A stretch of 55,141 nt of DNA from an uncultured Lachnospiraceae bacterium (GTDB lineage: Bacteria; Bacillota; Clostridia; Lachnospirales; Lachnospiraceae). Shown here one piece after another: positions 31,525 through 40,987 of this stretch. The stretch spans positions 1-55,141 of the forward strand of contig CACZBZ010000032.1 in assembly GCA_902779505.1 (NCBI GenBank), in the 5' to 3' direction. Below the pieces are notes generated by a model, which was given only the letters and a program-made list of their open reading frames with translations, was not told the DNA's origin and ran no database searches. A program made the translations under genes and the position numbers. Numbering within the stretch: position 1 is the stretch's first letter; each line of letters starts with the position of its first letter.

Positions 31525-32334
31525 ATGGAAAATAGTAAGACAAAGGGCACAACTCTTGCGGGAGTATATAAAAGCGTTCATAAGGACGGTAGTGAATTCT
31601 ACCGTTCTTCCTTTACATATAAGAACAAGCATATTTCTCTCGGAAGTTATCCGACGGAGTTGCAGGCAGGAAGGGCTTATATAGAGGCTTCCCGTCTTAT
31701 CAAGGATAAGAAGAAGGGAATAGCGGACTACAAGGATAAGTCTGCATTAAGTTTTGAGAAGTGGGTTGTCATTATCAATTTCCGTGATAATGATATCTAT
31801 TTTTCGACGCCTATCTATATCAGAAGCAAATATTTCTCTTATTATATAGACAAGCATACGGAGTTGAAGTTCTCAGTCGACGATCTTTTTTACTATTCCT
31901 CTCATAAGATTATGAAGAGAGGTAGACATCTCTTTGTGGCGGATTACGGTATGCAGGTGTCCATCGCCGGCAGATACGGTATAAAGCCTCACGCTGTATG
32001 CGGTAAGGATTACATCCATAAGAACGGAGACAATCTGGACTATTGTTACGAGAATATTGAAGTTATGAATGCCTATCACGGCGTGAGTTACTCATCCAGA
32101 TACGGCAAGCCGGGATATAAGGCGAAGATTCATGTTAACGGCGATTATGTAATCGGTTATTATCAGACCGCCGTACATGCGGCCATTGCCTACAATAAGG
32201 CTGTGGATATTCTCAAAGAAAGAGGGCTGAAGAAGGAATTCAGGATCAATTATATTGAAGAGATCAGCCCGTCAGCCTATGCTGATATTTATTCAAGGAT
32301 TAAAATATCTCCAAAGATATTGAATTATAAATGA
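31525..32334 (+). CDS. AP2-like / degenerate HNH protein
   Basis: A 269-residue protein from ATG 31525; GTG 31516, overlapping the GH25 stop, is equally possible. Three parts: an AP2-like repeat (about 8-55, GVYKSVHKDGSEFYRSSFTY, ISLGSYPTELQAGRAYIEAS), a middle (about 60-185) whose IHKNGDNLDYCYENIEVMN resembles the HNH pattern of homing nucleases, and a second AP2-like repeat (about 187-235, GVSYSSRYGKPGYKAKIHV, AAIAYNKAVDIL). AP2-HNH architecture is typical of mobile homing endonucleases; here it sits at the end of the rnf-GH25 run. First catalytic His of HNH is not evident, so it may be a domesticated DNA-binding protein. Confidence 0.7.
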   Translation: MENSKTKGTTLAGVYKSVHKDGSEFYRSSFTYKNKHISLGSYPTELQAGRAYIEASRLIKDKKKGIADYKDKSALSFEKWVVIINFRDNDIYFSTPIYIRSKYFSYYIDKHTELKFSVDDLFYYSSHKIMKRGRHLFVADYGMQVSIAGRYGIKPHAVCGKDYIHKNGDNLDYCYENIEVMNAYHGVSYSSRYGKPGYKAKIHVNGDYVIGYYQTAVHAAIAYNKAVDILKERGLKKEFRINYIEEISPSAYADIYSRIKISPKILNYK

Positions 32335-32341
32335 GTCGGTG

Positions 32342-32371
32342 GTGACGAATCGCATTATATTGTGTTATAAT
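32342..32371 (+). promoter_or_regulatory. Promoter of thrC
   Basis: TATAAT (32366-32371) with a partial -35 GTGACG (32342-32347) 18 bp upstream. The leader to ATG 32402 is about 25 nt and includes AGGAGG. Confidence 0.6.
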
Positions 32372-32401
32372 CCCTCTGACAATATTAGGAGGTTTTAGAT
32401 A

Positions 32402-33886
32402 ATGGAGATTTTATATAAAAGTACAAGAGACAGCAGCAAGAGACTTACTGCAAGTCAGGCTGTTCTTCAGGGACTTTCGGAGGACGGAGGATTATTCATC
32501 CCCACATCCATCCCGGGGCTCGATAAGAGCCTTAAGGAACTGTCTTCCCTTGATTACAGAGGCCTTGCTTATGAAGTAATGAAGCTGTTCTTTACAGACT
32601 ATACGGAAGAAGAACTCAAAAAGTGTATAGACAACGCTTATGACGATAAATTTGATACAGAGGAGATAGTTCCTCTTGTTGAAGCTGACGGAGCTTATTA
32701 TATCGAGCTTTTCCACGGTGCAACCATAGCATTCAAGGATATGGCTCTTTCAATACTTCCTCATCTCATGACTACAGCGGCTAAGAAGAACAATATCAGC
32801 AATGACATCGTTATTCTTACGGCTACATCGGGAGATACGGGAAAGGCTGCACTGGCAGGTTTTGATTCGGTTCCCGGAACCAAGATCATCGTATTTTATC
32901 CAAAGGGAGGCGTAAGCTTCATTCAGGAGAGACAGATGGTTACTCAGGCAGGAGAGAATACCTGCGTAATCGGTATCAACGGTAATTTCGATGATGCTCA
33001 GACAGCTGTTAAGAAGATTTTCTCGGATGATGCCATGAAGGCAGAGCTTAATGCAAAGGGATATCAGTTCTCATCTGCCAATTCAATCAATATCGGCCGT
33101 CTTTTCCCTCAGGTGGTATATTATGTATTCTCTTACTGCAAGCTCTTAAGCGAGGGCAAGATCGGAGAGGGTGAGAAGGTTAATATCGTTGTTCCCACAG
33201 GTAACTTCGGTAATATTCTGGCGGCATATTATGCTAAGCAGATCGGACTTCCCGTTAATAAGTTCATATGTGCTTCCAATGAGAACAAGGTGCTCTTTGA
33301 TTTCTTCGGAACAGGTGTATATGACAAAAACAGACAGTTTAATCTTACCAACAGTCCTTCAATGGATATCCTTATCTCAAGTAATCTTGAGAGACTTATA
33401 TATCTCATTGCAGGTGAGGATTCAGATAAGACCAAGGAATTCATGAAGAATCTTGTATCGGGTGGTAAGTATGAGATTACTGCCGATATGAAGGCTAAGC
33501 TTGCTGATTTTGAAGCAGGATTCGCTACACAGGATGAGACTCTTGCAAGAATTAAGAGCCTCTATGACAATACAGGCTATGTGCTTGATACACATACGGC
33601 TGTTGCTTCGTATGTATATGATAAGTACAGAAAAGAGAGCGGGGATCAGACCAAGACTCTTATCGCTTCAACAGCAAGTCCTTTCAAGTTCACTCCGAAC
33701 GTTATGAAGGCAATTGCCCCCGATAAGATCAGTGATGATAATTTTGCAATGGCGGATGAGTTAAGTAAGCTTGCCAATGTTGCAGTGCCCAAAGCAATCG
33801 AAGAGATCAAGACTGCGCCTATCAAGCATACAAAGGTAGTTGATGTTAAAGATATGCCTGATGCAGTCAGAGATTTTCTTAACTAA
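32402..33886 (+). CDS. thrC: Threonine synthase
   Basis: A 494-residue PLP enzyme of usual length. FHGATIAFKDMALSILP contains the PLP lysine, and ILTATSGDTGKAALAGF and VPTGNFGNILAAYYAKQIG bind the phosphate. It converts O-phosphohomoserine to threonine. Own promoter and terminator; no leader-type attenuator fits the 67-bp gap. Confidence 0.97.
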   Translation: MEILYKSTRDSSKRLTASQAVLQGLSEDGGLFIPTSIPGLDKSLKELSSLDYRGLAYEVMKLFFTDYTEEELKKCIDNAYDDKFDTEEIVPLVEADGAYYIELFHGATIAFKDMALSILPHLMTTAAKKNNISNDIVILTATSGDTGKAALAGFDSVPGTKIIVFYPKGGVSFIQERQMVTQAGENTCVIGINGNFDDAQTAVKKIFSDDAMKAELNAKGYQFSSANSINIGRLFPQVVYYVFSYCKLLSEGKIGEGEKVNIVVPTGNFGNILAAYYAKQIGLPVNKFICASNENKVLFDFFGTGVYDKNRQFNLTNSPSMDILISSNLERLIYLIAGEDSDKTKEFMKNLVSGGKYEITADMKAKLADFEAGFATQDETLARIKSLYDNTGYVLDTHTAVASYVYDKYRKESGDQTKTLIASTASPFKFTPNVMKAIAPDKISDDNFAMADELSKLANVAVPKAIEEIKTAPIKHTKVVDVKDMPDAVRDFLN

Positions 33887-33889
33887 AGT

Positions 33890-33922
33890 AAAAGAGATGC
33901 GGTAATACCGCATCTCTTTTTT
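33890..33922. terminator. Bidirectional terminator between thrC and citrate synthase
   Basis: AAAGAGATGCGGTA and TACCGCATCTCTTT form a 14-bp stem around a single A-centred loop, with T-runs on both strands. Confidence 0.95.
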
Positions 33923-33923
33923 A

Positions 33924-35248
33924 TTATCTGTCTTCGATTGAGATGTATTTTTGGTCTTCACAAAGTGTCATGTAAGCGGGACGGATAATCTTGCCGTTGT
34001 TGCTTAATTCTTCGATTCTGTGAGCTGACCATCCGGATATCCTTGCCATGGCAAAGAGAGGAGTGTAGAGCTCCAGAGGAAGTCCTAACATGTTGTAGAC
34101 CAGACCGGAATAAAAGTCCACGTTGATACATACACCCTTGTACATCTTACGCTCGGAAGCGATGATCTCCGGAGCAAGTTTTTCAACTGCAGAATAGAGT
34201 TCGTATTCCTTGTGCATGCCCTTTTCTATAGCCAGTTTATCAACAAATCCCTTAAGGACTTCGGCTCTTGGATCGGACTTGGAATAGATGGCATGTCCTA
34301 CACCGTATATAAGACCTGCTTTGTCAAAAGCTTCGCCGTGCAATATCTTTCTCAGATAATCCGCAACCTGTCCTTCATCGGACCAGTCTTTGATGTTCTT
34401 CTTCATATCCTCAAACATCTGAACAACCTTGATGTTGGCACCGCCATGACGAGGTCCCTTAAGGGAACCGATGGCTGCTGCCATAACGGAATATGTATCG
34501 GTCATTGTTGAAGATACAACATGGGTGGTGAAAGAAGAGTTGTTACCACCACCGTGCTCCATATGAAGAACTCGGAATCGGGTCTTAATATATGGAGGAT
34601 GTTCTCCGCTGTTGTAAGTCCCGGTCCGGGCTGATGGATGATAAGGCTTTCGCCGTCGTGATAGTGTCTGTAAGCCTGGTATCCGTATATTGATAACATG
34701 GGGAAAAGGCTTATCAGCTGAAGACACTGTCTTAAGACATTTGGAATGCTTACGTCATCTTCAAAATCATCATAAGAATAGAGTGTAAGCACACTTCTTG
34801 CCAATGTGTTCATCATATCTCTGGAAGGTGCCTTCATAATAATGTCTCTGACAAAATTCGTGGGCAGACTTCTGTAATGCTCGATAAGGGCAGAGAATTC
34901 GGCAAGTTCTTCTTTATTGGGGAGTTCACCGAAAAGAAGAAGATAGGTCGCCTCTTCAAAGCCGTATTTACGGCCGTTGGCAAAACCTGCGCAGAGGTCT
35001 TTTACATCATAGCCTCTGTATGTAAGAACGCCGTAATCGGGTACACGTTCCCCGTTGACGTCTTTATATGCTCTTACATCGGAAATATAAGTAAGACCTG
35101 CGAGAACACCTCTGCCGTTGAGGTCACGTAGGCCGCGTTTTACGTCATATTTAGTGTAGAGTTCCGAATCGATAAGGTCGTGCTTAGCACATTTGTCAGC
35201 AAGTCTTACGATGTCCGGAGTGATTTCTGAATAAATGTTGTGATCCAA
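33924..35248 (-). pseudogene. Citrate synthase broken by a missing block
   Basis: N-terminal piece 35248 down to about 34572: LTYRGYDVKDLCAGFANGRK, FGELPNKEELAEF, then HDGESLIIHQP and TAENILHILRPDSE. C-terminal piece from about 34571 down to 33924 in another frame: VLHMEHGGGNNSSFTTHVVS (active-site His), YGVGHAIYSKSDPRA and a normal end (KYISIEDR). About 13-14 residues expected between RPDS and VLHMEHG are missing, a loss not divisible by three. It would condense acetyl-CoA and oxaloacetate, feeding glutamate synthesis. The rest is well conserved, which argues against old decay. Confidence 0.9.
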
Positions 35249-35431
35249 TATACAGTCCCCTGCTTTCCCTAAAACAAACTATATAGGGTGATTGTATCAT
35301 GACATCTTAAATCGTTTCAATAAAAAGGACATTTGTTAATAGAAATTTTACAAGTATTTTAGAAAGAGAATATTGTCAGATTATTTGATTTTTCATAGTA
35401 TATAAAGTGCTTATGCAAGCTGTAATACTGT

Positions 35432-35437
35432 GATAAT
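35432..35437 (+). promoter_or_regulatory. Possible extended -10 promoter for the Xaa-Pro aminopeptidase gene
   Basis: TGTGATAAT (35429-35437) resembles an extended -10; no clear -35. It lies 40 bp before ATG 35478 in the 229-bp gap between divergent genes. Confidence 0.35.
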
Positions 35438-35477
35438 ATTATTTTGTTGAAATCATATAAAAAGGAAGTAGTGAAAT

Positions 35478-37286
35478 ATGAAAGAAGAGATCGTCAGATT
35501 ACAGGAAAAGATGAAGGAATACGGTGTTGATTATTATATTGTGACCACATCGGATCCTCATTGTTCCGAATACGTAAGCGAATATGATAAAGAAAGAAAA
35601 TTCTTAAGCGGTTTTACCGGTTCCAACGGTGACCTTGTTGTGGGAAAGAATGATGCCTATCTCTGGACAGACGGCAGATATTTCGTTCAGGCTGAAAAGG
35701 AACTTAAGGGTTCCGGAATCGAACTTATGAAGATGGGTGAGAAGGACGTTCCCACTGTGGGAGAATTCCTTGGAGATAAGGTAAAAGACGGAGACTGCAT
35801 CGGCTTCAACGGATATACTTTTACAAGACATTATATTGAGACTTTGAAGGAAAAACTTGGAGACAAGAAATACACTTTCAAGGCTTCAGAAGATCTTGCG
35901 GATATGATCTGGAATGACAGACCCGAAAGAAGTCACAATAAGGCTTTTGTGCATGATATAAAATACGCCGGAGTATCTGTAGGCGATAAGATCAAAGAGA
36001 TCAGGGAAAAGATGGAGGAACTTGACTGTAAGCAGTATTTCATCAACAAGCTTGATGATATTATGTGGCTCTTTAATCTTCGCGGCGATGATGTGGCCTG
36101 CAATCCGGTTGCCTTGTCTTACGCTTTTATCAGTATGGATGAGGTATATCTCTTCCTTCAGGAGGATGCGGTTACTGATGAAGTGAGAACTTATCTTATG
36201 GATAACGGAGTGATTCTTAAGGATTATGATTCCGTAAAGGATATGCTTGCGTCATATTCTTACAAGGGTAAGACTCTGCTAGATGACAAGTGTGTCAATT
36301 ATTTGCTTTACAATCTTATATGTGAGAAGTCTGAGACAGTTGATAAGTTCAATCTCACAAGTGATATGAAGTCTATAAAGAATCCTGTGGAAATCGAAGG
36401 AATGAGAGATTTCTTCCTGAAGGATTCGGTGGCTATGACAAAATACATCTACTGGCTTAAGAAGTGCGCCGATAGAGGATGTAAGACTGAAGACGGCGAG
36501 ACTCTTAACGAGCTAAATGCAGGCAGAAAATGCGACGGCCTTCGTGCAGAGATAGATGGCTTTATGGGCATATCTTTTGAGACTATATGTGCATACGGAC
36601 CCAATGCCGCAATGATGCATTATGAAGCTACGAAAGAGAGCTTTGCTGAATGTAAGTCTGAAGGAATGTTGCTTACAGACTGCGGCGGACAGTATCCGGG
36701 AGCAACAACGGATGTTACAAGAACCGTTATTATGGGACCCGTAAGCGAAGAGGAGAAGAAGAACTTCACTCTTGTTGCGAAGGGCTTTTTAAATCTTATG
36801 TATGCTTCTTTCCTGGAAGGATGTACCGGAAGAAATGTTGATATTCTTGCAAGAATTCCTTTGTGGAAAGAAGGAATAGATTACAAGTGCGGTACAGGTC
36901 ATGGAGTTGGTTATTGCCTGAATGTTCATGAAGGACCTCAGAATATCAGATGGAAGTTCTTGGAAGGCAGCAATGAGGCTGTTCTTAAGCCAGGTATGAC
37001 GGTTACCGATGAACCCGGTGTATATATCGCGGACGGATACGGAATCAGAACCGAGAATACACTTCTTATTGTATCCAAACTTGAAAACAGTGACGGTCAC
37101 TTCCTTGCTTTTGAGCCACTGACCTTTGTTCCCGTGGATCTGGACGGAATAGATGTTAAATACCTTGATAAATCTGATATCGATCAGCTTAACGATTATC
37201 ATAAAATGGTATATGACAAAGTTGCACCTTTCCTGACAGAGGATGAAAAGGCTTGGCTTAAAGAGGCAACTAAGGCTATTGATTGA
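35478..37286 (+). CDS. Xaa-Pro aminopeptidase, M24 family
   Basis: A 602-residue protein with two creatinase-like N-terminal domains (about 1-130 and 155-300) and a C-terminal pita-bread domain. Metal ligands lie in TDCGGQYPGATTDVTRT, GTGHGVGYCLNVHEGP, DEPGVYIADGYGIRTEN. It removes N-terminal residues preceding proline. AAAGGAAG precedes the ATG. Its end runs into a three-fold 20-bp repeat. Confidence 0.95.
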   Translation: MKEEIVRLQEKMKEYGVDYYIVTTSDPHCSEYVSEYDKERKFLSGFTGSNGDLVVGKNDAYLWTDGRYFVQAEKELKGSGIELMKMGEKDVPTVGEFLGDKVKDGDCIGFNGYTFTRHYIETLKEKLGDKKYTFKASEDLADMIWNDRPERSHNKAFVHDIKYAGVSVGDKIKEIREKMEELDCKQYFINKLDDIMWLFNLRGDDVACNPVALSYAFISMDEVYLFLQEDAVTDEVRTYLMDNGVILKDYDSVKDMLASYSYKGKTLLDDKCVNYLLYNLICEKSETVDKFNLTSDMKSIKNPVEIEGMRDFFLKDSVAMTKYIYWLKKCADRGCKTEDGETLNELNAGRKCDGLRAEIDGFMGISFETICAYGPNAAMMHYEATKESFAECKSEGMLLTDCGGQYPGATTDVTRTVIMGPVSEEEKKNFTLVAKGFLNLMYASFLEGCTGRNVDILARIPLWKEGIDYKCGTGHGVGYCLNVHEGPQNIRWKFLEGSNEAVLKPGMTVTDEPGVYIADGYGIRTENTLLIVSKLENSDGHFLAFEPLTFVPVDLDGIDVKYLDKSDIDQLNDYHKMVYDKVAPFLTEDEKAWLKEATKAID

Positions 37287-37343
37287 TAATATGGTCAATC
37301 AACTGATAATATGGCCAATTGGCTGATGATATGGTCGATCCCT
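37284..37343 (+). repeat. Three tandem 20-bp repeats before the ABC exporter operon
   Basis: Copies begin at 37284, 37304 and 37324 with TGATAATATGG followed by Y-C-R-A-T; the exact 20-bp period puts them on the same helix face. The first overlaps the aminopeptidase stop. They could be operator sites for a regulator of the exporter. No MarR gene, the usual partner, is adjacent. Confidence 0.6.
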
Positions 37344-37390
37344 GTTATTTTAATGGCTAAAATTCAGGCGGCCTGATAAATAGGTGGATT

Positions 37391-39052
37391 ATGTTAAAAC
37401 GAGTATTAAAAGAAGTAAAAGAATATAAGGGAGTATCTATTGCGACTCCGGTCTGTATGATTGTGGAAGTCATCATGGAGATGATCATCCCTTATCTTAT
37501 GGCTTCAATCATTGATAAAGGTATCAATGTTGAAGGCGGTGATATGAATCACATTCTGAAAGTGGGTGCCCTTATGCTTCCCGTTGCGGCAGTGGGACTG
37601 CTTGCGGGCTTGTTGGGAACCGCCGGTCTTGTTACAAGACTTACAACGGATGTGAGCACTTTGCAGATGGGTTATCAGATGTGCTTAAGAATGATGTTTC
37701 GAGCACCCATAAGCATGGTGGTCGCTCTTTGCATGGCGTTTTTTATCAATGCCAGAATTGCAAGCATTTATCTTGTTGCGGTTCTAATGCTTGGCTTTGT
37801 TCTTTTTCTTATTCTCAAAAGAGCAACGAAGTATTTCAAGGAAGCTTTTCCCAAATACGACAAACTTAATGAGTCCGTTCAGGAAAATGTATCAGCCATC
37901 AGAGTCGTTAAAGCCTATGTCAGAGAAGACTGGGAGATATCAAAATTCAAGAAGGCTTCGGAAGGTATCTATAAGATATTTACCAAGGCCGAAGGTACAA
38001 CCATATTCCAGATGCCTGCCATGAATCTGACGGTATACACCTGTATTTTGCTGATATCATGGATCGGTGCAAAGATGATCGTAGCCGGCAGTCTTACAAC
38101 AGGTGAGCTTATGAGCCTGCTTGCATACTGTATGAACATCCTTATGAGTCTCATGATTTTCTCATTCATGTTCGTAATGATATCAATGGGTTCAGCCGCA
38201 ATCACAAGAGTATATGAGGTACTTGAGGAGAAGAGTTCGCTGGATAATCCCGAGAACCCTGTATATGAGATTAAGGATGGTTCGGTTGATTTTGAAGATG
38301 TCTACTTTGCTTACAATAAAGAGGCAAAAGAACCCGTGCTTAAGGATATTGACCTGCACATTGACAGCGGAGAGATGGTGGGAATCATCGGTGCCACCGG
38401 TAGTGCCAAGACATCTTTGGTTAATCTTATAAGCCGTCTCTATGATGTGACGGGCGGTTCCGTTAAAGTTGGCGGAAGAGATGTAAGAGAATACGATCTT
38501 CAGACTCTGAGAAATAAGGTCTCGGTTGTGCTTCAGAACAACACCCTTTTCTCAGGCAGCATATATGACAATTTAAGATGGGGCAATAAGGACGCAAGCG
38601 ACGAAGAGTGCAAGGCTGCATGTAAGATTGCCTGTGCGGATGATTTTGTGGAGAATTTCCCCGACAAATATGACACTCATATCGAGCAGGGCGGAAGCAA
38701 TGTGTCCGGCGGTCAGAAGCAGAGACTCTGTATCGCACGTGCTCTGCTTAAGGAGCCGAAGATTCTTATTCTGGATGATTCCACATCGGCGGTTGATACC
38801 GCTACGGATGCAAGGATAAGAAAATCCTTCAGGGAAGACATACCTAATATTACGAAATTCATTATTTCTCAGAGAGTAAGTTCAGTTATGGATTCTGACC
38901 ATATTATCGTTATGGAAGACGGTCAGATCAACGGCTTCGGCACACATGACGAGCTGATGAAGACCAATGAGATATACAGAGAATTATATGAATCTCAGAC
39001 CCAGAACGGTGGAGATTTTGATGAAGTAAATACAGCAAAGGAGGACAAATAA
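37391..39052 (+). CDS. ABC exporter subunit 1 with an internal membrane-domain gap
   Basis: A 553-residue TMD-NBD protein. NBD motifs: Walker A GATGSAKTSL, Q-loop VVLQNNTLFSG, signature NVSGGQKQRLCIARALL, Walker B ILILDDSTSAVD (Asp after Walker B instead of Glu, the degenerate site usual in one half of heterodimers), H-loop replaced by ISQRVSS. Between GLLAGLLG and TAGLVTRLTTDV about 35 residues normal in this family (end of segment 2, first intracellular loop, FSFSNIDKFS-type motif) are missing in frame, and only about five of six segments remain. Pairs with the next gene. Confidence 0.9.
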   Translation: MLKRVLKEVKEYKGVSIATPVCMIVEVIMEMIIPYLMASIIDKGINVEGGDMNHILKVGALMLPVAAVGLLAGLLGTAGLVTRLTTDVSTLQMGYQMCLRMMFRAPISMVVALCMAFFINARIASIYLVAVLMLGFVLFLILKRATKYFKEAFPKYDKLNESVQENVSAIRVVKAYVREDWEISKFKKASEGIYKIFTKAEGTTIFQMPAMNLTVYTCILLISWIGAKMIVAGSLTTGELMSLLAYCMNILMSLMIFSFMFVMISMGSAAITRVYEVLEEKSSLDNPENPVYEIKDGSVDFEDVYFAYNKEAKEPVLKDIDLHIDSGEMVGIIGATGSAKTSLVNLISRLYDVTGGSVKVGGRDVREYDLQTLRNKVSVVLQNNTLFSGSIYDNLRWGNKDASDEECKAACKIACADDFVENFPDKYDTHIEQGGSNVSGGQKQRLCIARALLKEPKILILDDSTSAVDTATDARIRKSFREDIPNITKFIISQRVSSVMDSDHIIVMEDGQINGFGTHDELMKTNEIYRELYESQTQNGGDFDEVNTAKEDK

Positions 39053-39053
39053 T

Positions 39054-40946
39054 ATGCCGGGACCTTCAAGAGTACAGCGTGGCCTTAAGCCTACGGTTGA
39101 TAATCCGGGTAAGGTATTTGGCCGCCTTATAAAATACATATTCAAGGACTTTGGTCTGCATTTTATTGCGGTGTTCGTTCTGATTGGAATCAATGTGCTC
39201 GCAAGTGTAAGAGGAACGCTTTTTACCAAGAGCCTTATTGATGATTACATTACACCTTTTCTTTTGAACACAGACAATCCGGATTTCGGACCCTTGGCTC
39301 ATGCCATTATGAAAGTGGCCTGCTTCTACGGAATAGGTGTTGTCGCCGTGTTTATTCAGGGCAAGCTGATGATTAAGATCAGTCAGGGTGTCCTTAAGAA
39401 CCTGAGGGATGATATGTTTTCTCATATGGAGAAGCTTCCCATCAAATATTTTGATGTGCACAGTCACGGTGACATAATGAGTATGTACACCAATGACGTT
39501 GACACATTAAGACAGGTTGTGAGCCAGACCATACCGCAGTTTGTCAATGCTGCCATCACTATTGTGAGCGTATTTATCAGTATGGTTATTTTAAGTGTTC
39601 CCCTTACGCTGGTTACGCTTTTTATGGTCTTTGTTACCATGTTTATTACAGCGAAGAGCGGTAAAATGTCCGGTAAATATTTCATGCAGCAACAGGCCAA
39701 TCTCGGTAAGACCAACGGTTATATCGAAGAGATGGTTAACGGTATGAAGGTTGTAAAAGTCTTCTGCCATGAAGAGATATGCAAGGAAGAATTCAATGTT
39801 CTGAATGAAGAACTTTGTGAGTCGGCTGACAAGGCCAATAAATACTCCAATGTTATCGGACCTGTCAATGCGCAGATCGGTAATATCAGTTACGTGCTCT
39901 GTGCCGTATTCGGTGGAATTCTTGCGATCAACGGATGGACGGGACTTACCCTTGGTGGACTGGCCAGCTTCCTGACTTTTAACAAGAGCTTTAACATGCC
40001 CATTAATCAGATATCCATGCAGATAAGCTCAATCGTTATGGCCCTTGCGGGTGCTGACAGAGTCTTCAAGCTTTTGGATGAAGATGTGGAAGTAGATGAC
40101 GGTTATGTCGTTTTGGTCAATGTAAAAGAAGAGAAGGGTGAGATTGTTGAGACCGATGAGCATACGGGCAGATGGATGTGGAAACATTATCACCACGAGA
40201 CCGGCGAGACCGAATACAAGGACTGGGAAGGCGGAGTTGTATTTGACGGAGTGGACTTCGGATACAATGACGACAAGATGGTTCTTCATGATATTCAGAT
40301 GTTTGCCAATCCGGGTCAGAAGATTGCTTTTGTCGGTTCAACCGGTTCCGGCAAGACTACAATAACCAATCTTATCAATCGTTTCTATGATATTCAGGAC
40401 GGCAAGATAAGATATGACGGTATTAATGTAAATAAGATCAAGAAAGCTGACCTCAGAAGGTCGCTTGGCGTAGTGCTTCAGGATACCCACCTCTTTACTG
40501 GCACAGTTGCCGACAATATCAGATACGGTAAGCTTGATGCCACTGATGAGGAAGTAATTAAAGCTGCCAAGCTTGTGAGTGCTGACTCTTTTATCCGAAG
40601 ACTGCCTCAGGGCTACAACACAATGCTTACGGGCGACGGAGCCAACTTAAGTCAGGGTCAGAGACAGTTGCTTGCCATTGCAAGGGCGGCCATCGCGGAT
40701 CCTCCGGCTCTTATTCTTGATGAGGCTACATCCAGCATCGATACCCGTACCGAGCGTATCGTTCAGGAAGGTATGGATGCTCTGATGAAGGGCAGAACCA
40801 CTTTTGTTATCGCCCACAGATTGTCTGCGGACTGTATCATGGTTCTTGAAGACGGTCGCATAATCGAGCGTGGAACTCACGATCAACTGCTTGAAGAGAA
40901 GGGCAAATATTATCAGTTATATACCGGCAATTCGATGGCTGTGTGA
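39054..40946 (+). CDS. ABC exporter subunit 2
   Basis: A 630-residue TMD-NBD protein starting 2 bp after its partner, with AAAGGAGG. Walker A GSTGSGKTTI, signature NLSQGQRQLLAIARAA, Walker B ALILDEATSSID with the catalytic Glu, H-loop AHRLS. An insert before the NBD (DEHTGRWMWKHYHHETGETE) is common in Lachnospiraceae exporters. After AHRLS the near-universal TVRN (or similar) is missing and the chain goes straight to ADCIMVLEDG, a 12-bp in-frame loss. The heterodimer probably exports drugs, lipids or peptides; substrate unknown. Confidence 0.93.
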   Translation: MPGPSRVQRGLKPTVDNPGKVFGRLIKYIFKDFGLHFIAVFVLIGINVLASVRGTLFTKSLIDDYITPFLLNTDNPDFGPLAHAIMKVACFYGIGVVAVFIQGKLMIKISQGVLKNLRDDMFSHMEKLPIKYFDVHSHGDIMSMYTNDVDTLRQVVSQTIPQFVNAAITIVSVFISMVILSVPLTLVTLFMVFVTMFITAKSGKMSGKYFMQQQANLGKTNGYIEEMVNGMKVVKVFCHEEICKEEFNVLNEELCESADKANKYSNVIGPVNAQIGNISYVLCAVFGGILAINGWTGLTLGGLASFLTFNKSFNMPINQISMQISSIVMALAGADRVFKLLDEDVEVDDGYVVLVNVKEEKGEIVETDEHTGRWMWKHYHHETGETEYKDWEGGVVFDGVDFGYNDDKMVLHDIQMFANPGQKIAFVGSTGSGKTTITNLINRFYDIQDGKIRYDGINVNKIKKADLRRSLGVVLQDTHLFTGTVADNIRYGKLDATDEEVIKAAKLVSADSFIRRLPQGYNTMLTGDGANLSQGQRQLLAIARAAIADPPALILDEATSSIDTRTERIVQEGMDALMKGRTTFVIAHRLSADCIMVLEDGRIIERGTHDQLLEEKGKYYQLYTGNSMAV

Positions 40947-40987
40947 TTGCAACTTTGTTCGCACTGGATTGCTGTCTTCCGGATGAA

